Source: Acidobacteriota bacterium (lineage in GTDB: Bacteria > Acidobacteriota > Vicinamibacteria > Vicinamibacterales > UBA8438). Taken from it: a DNA stretch of 64,000 bases. The stretch covers positions 1 through 64,000 of the forward strand of contig VXME01000102.1 of assembly GCA_009861545.1 (NCBI GenBank), read 5' to 3'. Positions 9,653-18,544 of this stretch are shown in pieces (position 1 is the stretch's first letter; each line of letters opens with the position of its first letter). Made by a program: the position numbers and the translations under genes. Below the pieces are notes generated by a model. It saw nothing but the letters and a program-made list of their open reading frames with translations, had not been told where the DNA came from and did not search any database.

Positions 9653-10993
9653 CGTGTTGAGTAATCCCGTGCTGTCGCCGAGCTTCTCGGCCGGCACGCC
9701 GGCCTTGTCGAGCACCGTCAAAAGCAGGTTCGTATAGGGCGTGTCCGCCGCGTAGGCACGGTGCCGTCCGCCGTGCAGCCGCCCGCCGCCGCCGCCCGCC
9801 ACGAGGCACGGCAGATTCGTGTGCTCGTGGAGGTTTCCGTTCCCGATACCGCCGCCGTAGACGATCATCGAGTGATCCAGCAGGTTGCCGTCGCCGTCCG
9901 GCGTCTCCCGCAGCTTGCCGAGCAGGTACGAGAGCACCTGGACGTGATACGTGTCGATCTTCGCCTTCTTGGCGATGTACTCCGGGTCGTTGCGATGATG
10001 CGAGACGGTGTGGTGCTGGTCCGGCACCCCGATCTGCGGGTAGGGCCGCGGACTCGCCTCGCGCGCCATCATCAGCGTGAAGACCCGCGTGACGTCGGCC
10101 TGGAACGCCAGCGCCTGCAGATCGAACATCAGCTTGGCGTGATCCTCGAAGGTCTCGGGGATGTCGACCGGCCGCTCCGGCAACTCGACGAAAGACTCGT
10201 CGCCGCGCGACTCGGATCGCTGTACCCGCTGCTCGACATCGCGCACCGCGTCGAGGTACTCGTCCAGCTTGTTGCGGTCGTTCGGGCCGAGCGTCCCGCC
10301 GAGCCGCGCGACCTCGGCGGTCACCGAGTCGAGGATGCTCCCGGTCTGCCGGACCACCGCCAGGCGGTCGGCGGCGCTGCCGCCCTCGCCGAACAGCCGC
10401 TCGAAGACGACGCGCGGGTGCGCCTCCATGTCCAGCGGCGTGGTCTCGTTGCGCCAGGAAATCGTGTTCGAGTAGAAACAGTCGCCGGTGTCGCAGGCGA
10501 TGGCGGTCGGCTGCTCCAGGGCCAGCTCCAGCGACGGCAGCGGCGTCTCCTTGCCGAACTCGCGCGCCGCGATCTGGTCCGCCGTGATGCCGAGCTTGAT
10601 CTCGGTCGGCCCCTGGCGCCCGCGGCGCTCCCAGGCATGGACGCCGCTCAGCCAGGCGGCGGTGGCCCGCGGATGGTCGCCGTTGCCGTCGCCGAACGAA
10701 TCGGCCTGCCGGTGCGCCAGCCCGCTCAGGACCAGCACCTGATCGCGGAACGGCTCGAGCGGACTCAGGATCCGCGAGAATTCGAACCCGCGGCCGGTCT
10801 GGGCGGGCACCCACTGCTCCTGGATGACGCCGTTCGGGATGTAGATGAACCCGAGCCGCCGGGCCGGCGCGGCCGCGGCGCGCGCCGCCGAGGACGCGGC
10901 CGGCACCATGGCGTCGAGGAACGGGAGGGCCAGCGTGGCGCCCACGCCGCGCAGGAACGTCCGCCGGGGCAGGGCTTTCTGCGTGATGATCAT
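9635..10993 (-). CDS. Tat-exported DUF1552 protein (module A)
   Basis: This 452-residue protein starts with a twin-arginine signal (PRRTFLRGVGATLALPFL), so it is exported folded, possibly with a cofactor. The mature protein is a DUF1552 family member: RRLGFIYIPNGV near residue 46, a paired-cysteine motif CDTGDCFYSNTISW, MEAHPRVVFERLFGEGG, a helical KLDEYLDAVRDVEQRV segment, a His-rich VPDQHHTVSHHRNDP segment, and the C-terminal LLDHSMIVYGGGIGNGN and HEHTNLPCLVAGGG stretches. These resemble DUF1501/sulfatase-like exported proteins. The enzymatic role is unknown. Its ATG overlaps the stop of the DUF1592 gene by four bases, so the pair is translationally coupled. Close paralogues are at 29791, 45735 and 55682. 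Confidence 0.92.
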   Translation of the reverse strand: MIITQKALPRRTFLRGVGATLALPFLDAMVPAASSAARAAAAPARRLGFIYIPNGVIQEQWVPAQTGRGFEFSRILSPLEPFRDQVLVLSGLAHRQADSFGDGNGDHPRATAAWLSGVHAWERRGRQGPTEIKLGITADQIAAREFGKETPLPSLELALEQPTAIACDTGDCFYSNTISWRNETTPLDMEAHPRVVFERLFGEGGSAADRLAVVRQTGSILDSVTAEVARLGGTLGPNDRNKLDEYLDAVRDVEQRVQRSESRGDESFVELPERPVDIPETFEDHAKLMFDLQALAFQADVTRVFTLMMAREASPRPYPQIGVPDQHHTVSHHRNDPEYIAKKAKIDTYHVQVLSYLLGKLRETPDGDGNLLDHSMIVYGGGIGNGNLHEHTNLPCLVAGGGGGRLHGGRHRAYAADTPYTNLLLTVLDKAGVPAEKLGDSTGLLNTAPLSL

Positions 10994-13428
10994 GATTGCG
11001 ACATCCTCATCTGAAACGGCGTGCTCCGAACGATGCCCAGGACGATGGACGAGAAACGATAGTCGTTCTCCGCCGCCTCGCGCACGATGGCGCGGACGGC
11101 GGGCATGTCGTACGACTCGACGTTGCGGCCGAGCGCGTAGGTCAACAGCTTCTCGGTGACGGTGGCGACGAACCGCTCCGGCTCGCGCAGCAGCGCCCCC
11201 CGCATCCCGCCCGGGCCTTCGAACGAGGTGCCGTCCGGCAACACGCCCGAGGCGTCGATGGCGTCGTTCGACTCGCTGCGCACGCGCCAGCGGCCCACCG
11301 CGTCGAAGTTCTCCAGGGCGAAGCCGAGCGGGTCCATCTGGGCGTGGCAACTCGCGCAGGCCGGGTTGGCGCGATGCCGCTCCATCGCGGCCCGCATCGA
11401 GAGCGCCGCGCCGTCGTCGGTCCTCTCCGCCAGGGCCGGAATGTCGGGCGGCGGGGGCGGCGGCGGCGACGCCAGCAGGTTCTCCAGGATCCACTTGCCG
11501 CGCAGCACGGGCGAGGTGCGCGTGGCGTAGGAGGTCAGAGTCAGGATGCCGCCCTGCCCCAGCAATCCGCGCCGCGCCGTGCCGTCCAGCGATACGCGCC
11601 GGAAGTGGCTGCCGTAGACGTGCGGGATCCCGTAGTGCTTCGCGAGCCGCTCGTTGAGGAAGGTGTAGTCGGCGGTCAGCAACTCGCTGACGCCGCGGTC
11701 CTCGCGCAGCACGCTGTCCATGAACAGCGCGGTCTCTCGCTGGAACGCCTGGCGCAGGTTCTCGTCGAACCCGGGGAAAAAGCCGGGGTCCGGCTCCTTG
11801 GCCGCGACGTCCCGCAGGTAGAGCCACTGCTCGGCGAAGTTGTCGATCAACGCGCGGGAGCGGCGGTCGCCGAGCATCCGCTGCACCTGCGCCTCGAGCA
11901 CCGCGGGGTCGCTCAGGGTGCCGTCGATGGCGTGCGCGAGGAGCTCGTCGTCGGGAATGCTGCTCCAGAGGAAGAACGACAGGCGCGAAGCGAGCTCGAG
12001 GTCGCTGACGCGGTACGGCGCGCCGGGGGCGACATCCCCGGGGTCGCGCTCGACGCGGAAGAGGAACTCGGGGCTGACGAGCATCCGTTCCAGAGCCCGC
12101 TGGACGCCGCGGTCGAACCCACCCTCCGCGCCGCCCTCCTCGTAGAAAGGCAGCAGCAGGTCGAGGTCGGCCTCCGTCACCGGGCGGCGGTAGGCGCGGC
12201 GCGCCAGGGCGGAGAGAATCTCGCGCGCGCACGGCTCGGCCGCCGTGACGCCGCCGTCCGGGCGGCAGGTGAAGATGCGCTCGCGGCTCGGCGTGTCGCC
12301 GGCCCCGTCGACCCCGTAGGGTCCGCTGAGCGTCACCGTCGAGATGGCCGGCTCGCGACGTTGCCCGCGACGCGACGCGCGTACCAGGCCCTCGTGCCGG
12401 GCCCCGGTCTTCTGCAGGAAGGCCACGGCGATCTCGCGCGGCCCCGCCCCGAGCGGCACCCGCACGTCGACCGGCGGCTCGGCCTCGAACGCGAACACGC
12501 CGCTCGCCCCCCGCACCAGCGGCCGGCCGCCGATGCTGAACAGGCTGACGCGCTCGCCGTCGACGCTCACCTCCACCGCATGTTCCTCGCGGGCGGCCTG
12601 GGCGAACTCGACCGTCAGCACGTACTCGCCGTCCGCCGGCAGGTGGCTGCGGATAACCGTCCCGCCCCGGGTGCCGAGGGGCAGGCCGTCGAGGTGGCTG
12701 TCCTGGATCAGGTCGCGGTCGAGCTGGTAGCGGTCGACGATCGGCGGCATGCTCGTGTCGCCGACGGCCAGGCGGCTGATCCTGCGCGCGGCGGCCAGGT
12801 AGCGCTCGAGGGTCGACGGAGAAACGAACAACAGCTCGGCGAGGTTGTCGAAGCCGCTGGTGACGTTGTCGGCCGGCAGCAGGGTCGAGACGTCGAACTC
12901 CTTCGGTAGATCATCGAGGGCCAACAGGTCGCGCACGGCATTCTGGTACTCGGTGCGGCTGAGGCGGTGCAGCGCGGGGCGCCGCCCCGGATTGGGGGCG
13001 GCGGCGGCGGCCCGGTCGAGCTCTTCCTCCAGCCAGCCGACGACCTCGCCGTACGTGGCCTCATCCGGCCGGGGACGGCCGACCGGCGGCATCGTCCGCG
13101 CCTCGAGCTTGCGGATGACGCGCTCCCACGCGTCGGAGTCCTCCCCTACGTGACTCGCATCGAGCGCATCGAGCGCGAGGCCGGCGGTGCGCAACTGCGA
13201 GACCAGCATCGACGGCGCCGTACCGCGGCCGTTGACGATGCGCTCGTTGTGACAGGTCACGCAGTAGCGATTGAGTGTCGCCTCCACGGACGCGGCGTTC
13301 ACCCCACCCTCCGCGGCGGCCGGCGCCGACATGGCCGGCGACGCTGATGCGAGCAGGCAGCCCGAAGCCACCGCCGCCACCGCGCTCCGAACCCGGCGCA
13401 AGGCCCGCTCGTCTCGCCGCGTCGTCAT
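10990..13428 (-). CDS. Di-heme DUF1592-type exported cytochrome (module A)
   Basis: This 812-residue protein belongs to the multi-domain family DUF1587/DUF1592/DUF1588/DUF1585 typical of Planctomycetes and Acidobacteria. A Sec signal (about 1-39) precedes a first heme site CVTCH at residues 56-60. A carbohydrate-binding-like beta region follows (about 220-330), then LASRLSFFLWSSIPDDELL (DUF1592) and the long RYYGIP/RTSPVLRGKWILENLL region (DUF1588). A second CxxCH (CASCH, 691-695) is followed by MDPLGFALENFDAVG and the DUF1585 tail. It is probably a periplasmic electron-transfer protein or oxidoreductase. ATG at 13428 has AGGGGTGG upstream; a GTG at 13446 is the alternative. Coupled to the DUF1552 gene by a four-base overlap. 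Confidence 0.92.
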   Translation of the reverse strand: MTTRRDERALRRVRSAVAAVASGCLLASASPAMSAPAAAEGGVNAASVEATLNRYCVTCHNERIVNGRGTAPSMLVSQLRTAGLALDALDASHVGEDSDAWERVIRKLEARTMPPVGRPRPDEATYGEVVGWLEEELDRAAAAAPNPGRRPALHRLSRTEYQNAVRDLLALDDLPKEFDVSTLLPADNVTSGFDNLAELLFVSPSTLERYLAAARRISRLAVGDTSMPPIVDRYQLDRDLIQDSHLDGLPLGTRGGTVIRSHLPADGEYVLTVEFAQAAREEHAVEVSVDGERVSLFSIGGRPLVRGASGVFAFEAEPPVDVRVPLGAGPREIAVAFLQKTGARHEGLVRASRRGQRREPAISTVTLSGPYGVDGAGDTPSRERIFTCRPDGGVTAAEPCAREILSALARRAYRRPVTEADLDLLLPFYEEGGAEGGFDRGVQRALERMLVSPEFLFRVERDPGDVAPGAPYRVSDLELASRLSFFLWSSIPDDELLAHAIDGTLSDPAVLEAQVQRMLGDRRSRALIDNFAEQWLYLRDVAAKEPDPGFFPGFDENLRQAFQRETALFMDSVLREDRGVSELLTADYTFLNERLAKHYGIPHVYGSHFRRVSLDGTARRGLLGQGGILTLTSYATRTSPVLRGKWILENLLASPPPPPPPDIPALAERTDDGAALSMRAAMERHRANPACASCHAQMDPLGFALENFDAVGRWRVRSESNDAIDASGVLPDGTSFEGPGGMRGALLREPERFVATVTEKLLTYALGRNVESYDMPAVRAIVREAAENDYRFSSIVLGIVRSTPFQMRMSQS

Positions 13429-13820
13429 CACACCACCCCTCGGCACTGGCTACGGGAGGACCGATCCTCGGAAGACGCTCGTTGAATCCCGACGGCTCGC
13501 GGCTCTCGGCGGACCGGCCCGAGCGCACGCGTCCGCAGAAATTCGCCCAGCTTCGATTTCGTTACCTGCCCTTTGTACGCTTCTCGCCGGGTGTTGTCAA
13601 CGCAGACGCGAAGCGATAGCGCCGCCAAAAGGGGTCGCAGGATTCCGCGTGCGGCCCCAGCCCACGCCCCAGGACCCGGCGCCTCGGACCGCACCGCGTT
13701 GCGTTCTACGGCGCAATCTCCTAGCATCCGCAATTGTCTATAAACGCGAGGCGCGATGCATCGCCGGTCGGATGCCGCGGGCGCTGGCCACGGGCCGCCG
13801 GAACCTGGGAGGGATGTCTC
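13429..13820. other. Divergent intergenic region of module A
   Basis: These 392 bases separate the DUF1592 gene from the divergent ankyrin gene. The minus-strand promoter at 13572-13600 is the only clear signal. For the ankyrin gene I see a strong GGGAGGG ribosome-binding site at 13808-13814 region but no convincing -35/-10 pair. No conserved small gene was recognised. Confidence 0.5.
13572..13600 (-). promoter_or_regulatory. Sigma-70-type promoter for DUF1592-DUF1552 (module A)
   Basis: On the minus strand TTGACA (13600-13595) is followed after 17 bases by TACAAA (13577-13572). A start near 13565 would give a leader of about 137 bases before the ATG at 13428. The -35 is a perfect consensus. 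Confidence 0.65.
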
Positions 13821-15443
13821 ATGCGCGAAGAACGGGGCCGCCAGCCGTCCATGCTCGTCGCGGCTGCACTCGTCGCCGGTACGATGGTCCTGCCCTGGAC
13901 CGCCGCGGCCGCCGATGCGCCGCTAATCGAGGCCGCCCGCGCGGGCGATGCCGCTCGGGTAGCGGCCCTGCTCGCGGCGGGAGCCGACGCGGCGTCCGCA
14001 ACCGCGGACGGCACCTCGGCGCTGCACTGGGCGGCTCGCGCCGCGTCGGCGGAAGCCGTCGGGCGCCTGCTCACGGCCGGCGCCGACGCGAAGAGAGCGA
14101 ACCGCTACGGCGTCACCCCGCTCGCACTCGCGGCGGAGAGCGGCGAGCCGGCAGTCGTCGGCGCACTGCTGGCAGCCGGGGCCGACCCGAATACCGCTAC
14201 CCAGGCGGGTGAGACCGTCCTGATGGTAGCTGCGCGGACCGGGCGCGTTCCGGTGCTCGATCAGCTCCTCGCAGCCGGCGCCGCGGTCGACGCCACCGAG
14301 AGCTGGCGCGGCCAGACCGCCTTGATGTGGGCCGCCGCCGAGAACAACGCGGACGCGGTCGCGCGGCTGCTCGCGGGCGGCGCCGACGTCGAGGCGCGCT
14401 CGAGCACCGGACTGACGCCGCTGCTGTTCGCGGTCCGCGAGGGGCAGATCGACGCCGCCCGGACGCTGCTGGCCGCCGGCGCCGACGTCAACGCCGGGGT
14501 GAACAACACGACGGCGAGCACCGGCTCCTACTCGCCGGCCGCCACCGGCCACACGTCGCCGCTGGCGCTCGCCATCATCAACGCGCACTACGAGCTGGCC
14601 GCGTCGCTGCTCGATGCAGGGGCGGACCCGAACGCCTACGATGCGCGCGGCTCGCTGCTCCATGCCCTGGCCTGGATCCGCCGCCCCGGCTCGGGCCGGC
14701 CGCCGGCCCCGACGGGGAATCTCGCCAGCCTCGACCTGGCCCGGCGCCTGCTCGCGGAGGGCGCCAATCCGAACGTGCGCATCGCGTGGCGGGAGATCCC
14801 GTTCGAGGTCGACCTGGGCATCGTCAAGCCGCCGCCCAACATCTCGGTCGGCCGCAACTTCATCAGCTTCGTCGGCGCGACGCCGTTCTACCTGGCCGCC
14901 AAGCACGCGGACCTGGACCTGATGAAGCTGCTGGTCGACTACGGCGCCGACCCGCTGGCCGCGACCGGCCAGGGCGTGACCCCGCTGATGGCGGCGTCCG
15001 GCCTCGGGTTCTGGGACGGCGAGAGCCCCGGTCCGCTCAACGGCACCCCCGAGCGGGTGCGGCTCGAGGCGGTGAGGATGACCCTCGCCCTCGGCAACGA
15101 CCTGCACGCGGTGACCGACTTCGGCGACACGAAGCTGGAGGGCGACGGGGTGGACCTGCTGCTGCGCCACCCGCTGAACCTGCTGCAGATGGACGCGCAG
15201 CGCGACCGCGGGGACATGCGCTGGGGCGGCTGCACGGCGCTGCACGGCGCGGCGATGATGGGCTCGAACCTGATCGTGCAGTACCTGATCGACCAGGGGG
15301 CGGACATCAACGCGCGCAACGCGATCGGCTGGACGCCCCGGATGGTGGCCGAGGGCGTCTTCGTGGCGAATACGGAGAAGGCGTGGCCGGAGACGGTGGC
15401 GCTGCTCAGTGAACTCGGCGGAGAAACGGTGGAACGACGATGA
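13821..15443 (+). CDS. Exported ankyrin-repeat protein (module A)
   Basis: This 540-residue protein has a Sec signal (about 1-31, MLVAAALVAGTMVLPW, ending AAAA) and then consecutive ankyrin repeats to the C-terminus. The order of repeat signatures is TALHWAARA, TPLALAAESG, VLMVAARTG, GQTALMWAAAEN, TPLLFAVREG, a longer spacer, TPFYLAAKHADL, TPLMAASGLG and TALHGAAMMG. That order is shared with the ankyrin proteins at 28073, 41657 and 53731. ATG at 13821 is chosen because GGGAGGG lies eight bases upstream and the signal peptide begins there. The stop overlaps the next start as ATGA, coupling it to a heme/propeller protein. Periplasmic ankyrins elsewhere act as scaffolds for redox enzymes; this role here is inference. 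Confidence 0.92.
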   Translation: MREERGRQPSMLVAAALVAGTMVLPWTAAAADAPLIEAARAGDAARVAALLAAGADAASATADGTSALHWAARAASAEAVGRLLTAGADAKRANRYGVTPLALAAESGEPAVVGALLAAGADPNTATQAGETVLMVAARTGRVPVLDQLLAAGAAVDATESWRGQTALMWAAAENNADAVARLLAGGADVEARSSTGLTPLLFAVREGQIDAARTLLAAGADVNAGVNNTTASTGSYSPAATGHTSPLALAIINAHYELAASLLDAGADPNAYDARGSLLHALAWIRRPGSGRPPAPTGNLASLDLARRLLAEGANPNVRIAWREIPFEVDLGIVKPPPNISVGRNFISFVGATPFYLAAKHADLDLMKLLVDYGADPLAATGQGVTPLMAASGLGFWDGESPGPLNGTPERVRLEAVRMTLALGNDLHAVTDFGDTKLEGDGVDLLLRHPLNLLQMDAQRDRGDMRWGGCTALHGAAMMGSNLIVQYLIDQGADINARNAIGWTPRMVAEGVFVANTEKAWPETVALLSELGGETVERR

Positions 15444-17602
15444 CCATGACAAGACTGGGAAGCCTGACGGCCGCGCTGGCGTGCGCGGCGCTCGTCGCCG
15501 CCGCGGCGCCGGGAACGATCGCGGTGGAAGCGGCGGACAACGACGGCGTCATTCGCGGCACCGTCACCAGCGCCAACGGCCCCGAGGCGGGCGTCTGGGT
15601 GATCGCCGAAACGGACGAGCTCGAGACGGTGTTCCGCAAGATCGTCGTCACCGGCGACGACGGGCAGTACGTGCTGCCGGAGCTGCCGGACGCGACCTTC
15701 GACGTCTGGGTCCGCGGCTACGGGCTGGTCGACTCCGAGCCGGTCGCCGGGCGGCCGGACCAGGAGCTCGACCTCACCGCGGTGGTGGCCGCGACCCCCC
15801 AGGAAGCGGCGCAGGTCTACCCCTCCACCTACTGGCTGTCGCTCATCAACCTGCCCGCCGCGCACGAGTTCCCGGGCACCGGTCCCGAGGGCAACGGCAT
15901 CAACCCGCAGATGGGCAGCCAGGCCGAGTGGATCAACAACCTGAAGGGCTGCCAGCGCTGCCACCAGGTGGGCAACAAGCGCACGCGCGAGATCCCGGAC
16001 CTCGACGACTTCGATTCCGCCCGCTCCGCCTGGGCGGACCGGGTACAGCGCGGGCAGCGGGGCTCGCTGATGAACAGCTTCGTCACCCGCTTCGGCCCCG
16101 ACGCCGGCCTCGACATGCTGGTCGACTGGACGGATCGCATCGCCGCCGGCGAGGCGCCCCCGCCCCCGCCCCGGCCGCAGGGCATCGAGCGCAACGTCGT
16201 GCTCACGATGTGGAACTGGGGCGACAACGTCGCCTTCGTCCACGACGAGATCGCGACCGATAAGCGCAACCCGCGCGTCAACGCGAACGGGCCGCTTTAC
16301 GGCGTGGACATCGGCAACGACTTCCTGCTGGTGACCGACACGCTCGAGCACAGCTCGAAGATGATCAAGATCCCGCTGCGCGAGAACGACCCGCCGGTCC
16401 CGTCGATGTTCCAGACCGAGGGCTTCAGGCCATGGCGCGACTTCGGGGCCGAGGCGGTCTGGAACGATCCCGCCAACCCCCACAACCCGATGATCGACGC
16501 CACGGGGCGCGTCTGGCTGACCACGCGGGTCCGCCACCCGAACAACCCCGACTGGTGCCGCGAAGGGTCGGACAACGCCTACGCGCAGTACTTCCCCGTC
16601 GACCGGGCCGGCCGCCACACCGGCTACTACGATCCGGAGACCGAGGAATTCGTGCTCATCGGCACCTGCTACGGCACGCACCACCTGCAGTTCGCCGAGG
16701 ACGCCAACGACACGCTGTACTTCAGCGGCGGCGGCGCCGTCATCGGCTGGCTCGACACGAAGGTCTACGACGAGACCGGCGACGAGCAGCTCGCCCAGGG
16801 CTGGTGCCCGACCGTCATCGACACCAACGGCGACGGCGTCATCACGAAGCCGTGGAACGAGCCGGCCCCGCGCGGCAGCCGCGAGGAGCCGCCGTTCGAC
16901 CCGGCCCTCGACACGCGCGTGCGGGTCGGCGCCTACGGCATCATCGCCAACCCGCTCGACGACGCGGTCTGGATCGTCTCGGACGACTTCCCCGGCCGGA
17001 TGCTGCGCCTCGAGCGCGGCGACAACCCGCCGGAGACCTGCATCAGCGAGCTCTACACGGTGCCGGTGGAGAAGGGCTACCGCACCCGCGGCCTCGACGT
17101 CGACCGTAACGGCGTGCTGTGGACCGCACTGGCCGGCAGCAGCCACTTCGCCTCGTTCGACCGCAGCGCGTGCACCGTCTTCGGCGGCCCCGAGGCACGC
17201 GACGGGCGGCAGTGCGACGCCGGCTGGTCCTTCTACAAGGCGCCGGGCCCGAACTTCCGCGACACCGACATCGGAACCGACTTCCACTATTACAACTGGG
17301 TCGACCAGTTCAACACGCTCGGCCTCGGCGAGAACATCCCGATCGCCAACGGATCGAGCTCGGACTCGCTGCTGGCCCTCGATCCGGAGACCGGCGAGTG
17401 GACCATCCTGCGCGTCCCGTATCCGCAGGGCTTCCACAGCCGCGGGCTCGACGGTCGCATCGACGATCCCGACGCCGGCTGGAAGGGCCGCGGCGTCTAC
17501 GCCACCTACGGGGCGGACGCGGCGTGGCACGTGGAAGGCGGCCCGGTGGAGCCGGGGAACCTGGTGAAGTTCCAGATCCGGCCGGACCCGCTGGCGCACT
17601 GA
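15440..17602 (+). CDS. Exported carboxypeptidase-regulatory/heme/Vgb-like propeller protein
   Basis: This 720-residue protein has a Sec signal (about 1-32), a CnaB/carboxypeptidase-regulatory beta domain (about 35-110, with IRGTVTSANGPEAGVWV and DGQYVLPELPD), a single c-type heme site CQRCH (about residues 171-175, after LKG), and a large beta-propeller similar to virginiamycin B lyase/streptogramin lyase proteins (about 250-715). The propeller shows repeated blade motifs such as IDATGRVWLT, NDTLYFSGGG and DRNGVLWTALAG. A calcium-like DTNGDG motif occurs near residue 460. The gene is coupled to the ankyrin gene by ATGA. The paralogue at 60442 has the same domain order. Likely an exported redox or sensor protein; true lyase activity is doubtful. 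Confidence 0.88.
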   Translation: MTMTRLGSLTAALACAALVAAAAPGTIAVEAADNDGVIRGTVTSANGPEAGVWVIAETDELETVFRKIVVTGDDGQYVLPELPDATFDVWVRGYGLVDSEPVAGRPDQELDLTAVVAATPQEAAQVYPSTYWLSLINLPAAHEFPGTGPEGNGINPQMGSQAEWINNLKGCQRCHQVGNKRTREIPDLDDFDSARSAWADRVQRGQRGSLMNSFVTRFGPDAGLDMLVDWTDRIAAGEAPPPPPRPQGIERNVVLTMWNWGDNVAFVHDEIATDKRNPRVNANGPLYGVDIGNDFLLVTDTLEHSSKMIKIPLRENDPPVPSMFQTEGFRPWRDFGAEAVWNDPANPHNPMIDATGRVWLTTRVRHPNNPDWCREGSDNAYAQYFPVDRAGRHTGYYDPETEEFVLIGTCYGTHHLQFAEDANDTLYFSGGGAVIGWLDTKVYDETGDEQLAQGWCPTVIDTNGDGVITKPWNEPAPRGSREEPPFDPALDTRVRVGAYGIIANPLDDAVWIVSDDFPGRMLRLERGDNPPETCISELYTVPVEKGYRTRGLDVDRNGVLWTALAGSSHFASFDRSACTVFGGPEARDGRQCDAGWSFYKAPGPNFRDTDIGTDFHYYNWVDQFNTLGLGENIPIANGSSSDSLLALDPETGEWTILRVPYPQGFHSRGLDGRIDDPDAGWKGRGVYATYGADAAWHVEGGPVEPGNLVKFQIRPDPLAH

Positions 17603-17634
17603 GGTCGGCTACTGCGGTTCGTGTCGTTTCCCAC

Positions 17635-17669
17635 AGCCCGACCGTCCGGACCTCCGGGGCGGTCGGGCT
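17635..17669 (+). terminator. Terminator-like hairpin after the ankyrin/propeller operon
   Basis: Perfect 10-bp arms AGCCCGACCG (17635-17644) and CGGTCGGGCT (17660-17669) enclose 15 bases that contain a further short CCGG pairing. It lies 33 bases past the stop. No long T-tract follows. Confidence 0.6.
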
Positions 17670-17735
17670 GCTGTTCGTACCGGCCATGCCCACTTCTGCT
17701 GGTTGTCGTCTGCACACCAGGGGAGAAAGACGCCG

Positions 17736-17765
17736 TTGACGCGAACACCTGCTCCGATGTACGAT
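17736..17765 (+). promoter_or_regulatory. Sigma-70-type promoter for the NYN gene
   Basis: TTGACG (17736-17741) and TACGAT (17760-17765) are 18 bases apart. A six-base inverted repeat, GTACGA (17759-17764) and TCGTAC (17773-17778), overlaps the -10 and start region and could be an operator. Confidence 0.55.
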
Positions 17766-17812
17766 TCATTCCTCGTACGACTCCCCGGCGTTCAGCCGGT
17801 TGGGCGGCCTAA

Positions 17813-18471
17813 ATGGCCGCCTTTTCCATGTGTGCTCGCAAGCCCCGAACCATCGTGTACGTGGACGGCTTCAACTTCTACTATGGAGTCGTCAAGAACA
17901 CCGGTTACAAGTGGCTCGATTTCGAACGGTACTTCACACGTCTCCGCGCCAACGACGACATTCGAAGGATCAAGTACTTCACGGCACTTGTAGAACCGGG
18001 TGCTCGCCGCGTACGTCAAGAGACCTTCCTGAACGCTCTGCAGACGCGCCCGCTCATCGAGACGATTCTGGGACGCTTCAAACGGAAGCGGGTCAAGTGC
18101 ATGTACCCCGCTTGCACGACAACCGGGCTCGGCGACCGTGTGTTCGACGTGCCGGAAGAGAAGCGCACGGACGTCAACATCGCCATCCACATGCTCGACG
18201 ACGCCTATCAAGGCTCGTGCGAGCAGCAGATACTCGTGAGCGGCGATTCTGACCTGGTTCCGGCGCTGCAGATGGTCCGGCACCGCTTCCCGGCCATCGG
18301 GACGGTCGTCTATGTCCCAGCGAGAACGCAGACCAGGGTAGAGCTTTCGAGCTCCGAGGAGCGGCCCACCACCACCGAGACCTTCCGCTGACGTTGCTGG
18401 CGAAGGCACAATTCCCTGCACTGGTTGCGGACGGTACTGGTGGGTTTATCGAGAAACCAGCCGAGTGGTAG
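17813..18471 (+). pseudogene. NYN-domain (LabA/DUF88-type) protein, frameshifted near the C-terminus
   Basis: The open frame from ATG 17813 gives 192 residues of a NYN/PIN-like RNase domain: VYVDGFNFYYG (first Asp and Asn of the metal site), YFTALVEPG, EKRTDVNIAIHML and VSGDSDLVPALQMV with the acidic residues of the active site. Family members normally continue for about 40 residues with a KxQFP and KPxxW ending. That ending is present but in another frame: from about 18350 to the TAG at 18471 a -1 frame encodes RDLPLTLLAKAQFP and then FIEKPAEW. So one base is missing or two are added near 18343-18355. ATG at 17828 is an alternative start. It could be a true pseudogene, a sequencing error, or still active, as all catalytic residues precede the shift. 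Confidence 0.8.
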
Positions 18472-18544
18472 ATGCTGCTCGTCTCGGCTGTGGCGTCTGC
18501 CGGCGGAGCGCGAACGGAACCGGCGCCGTGCTCGACGATTCCAG

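Noticed and set aside
15440-17602. True virginiamycin B lyase
   Set aside because: The propeller resembles Vgb, but the protein is about twice the usual size, is exported, and has CnaB and heme domains. Antibiotic resistance is not supported.
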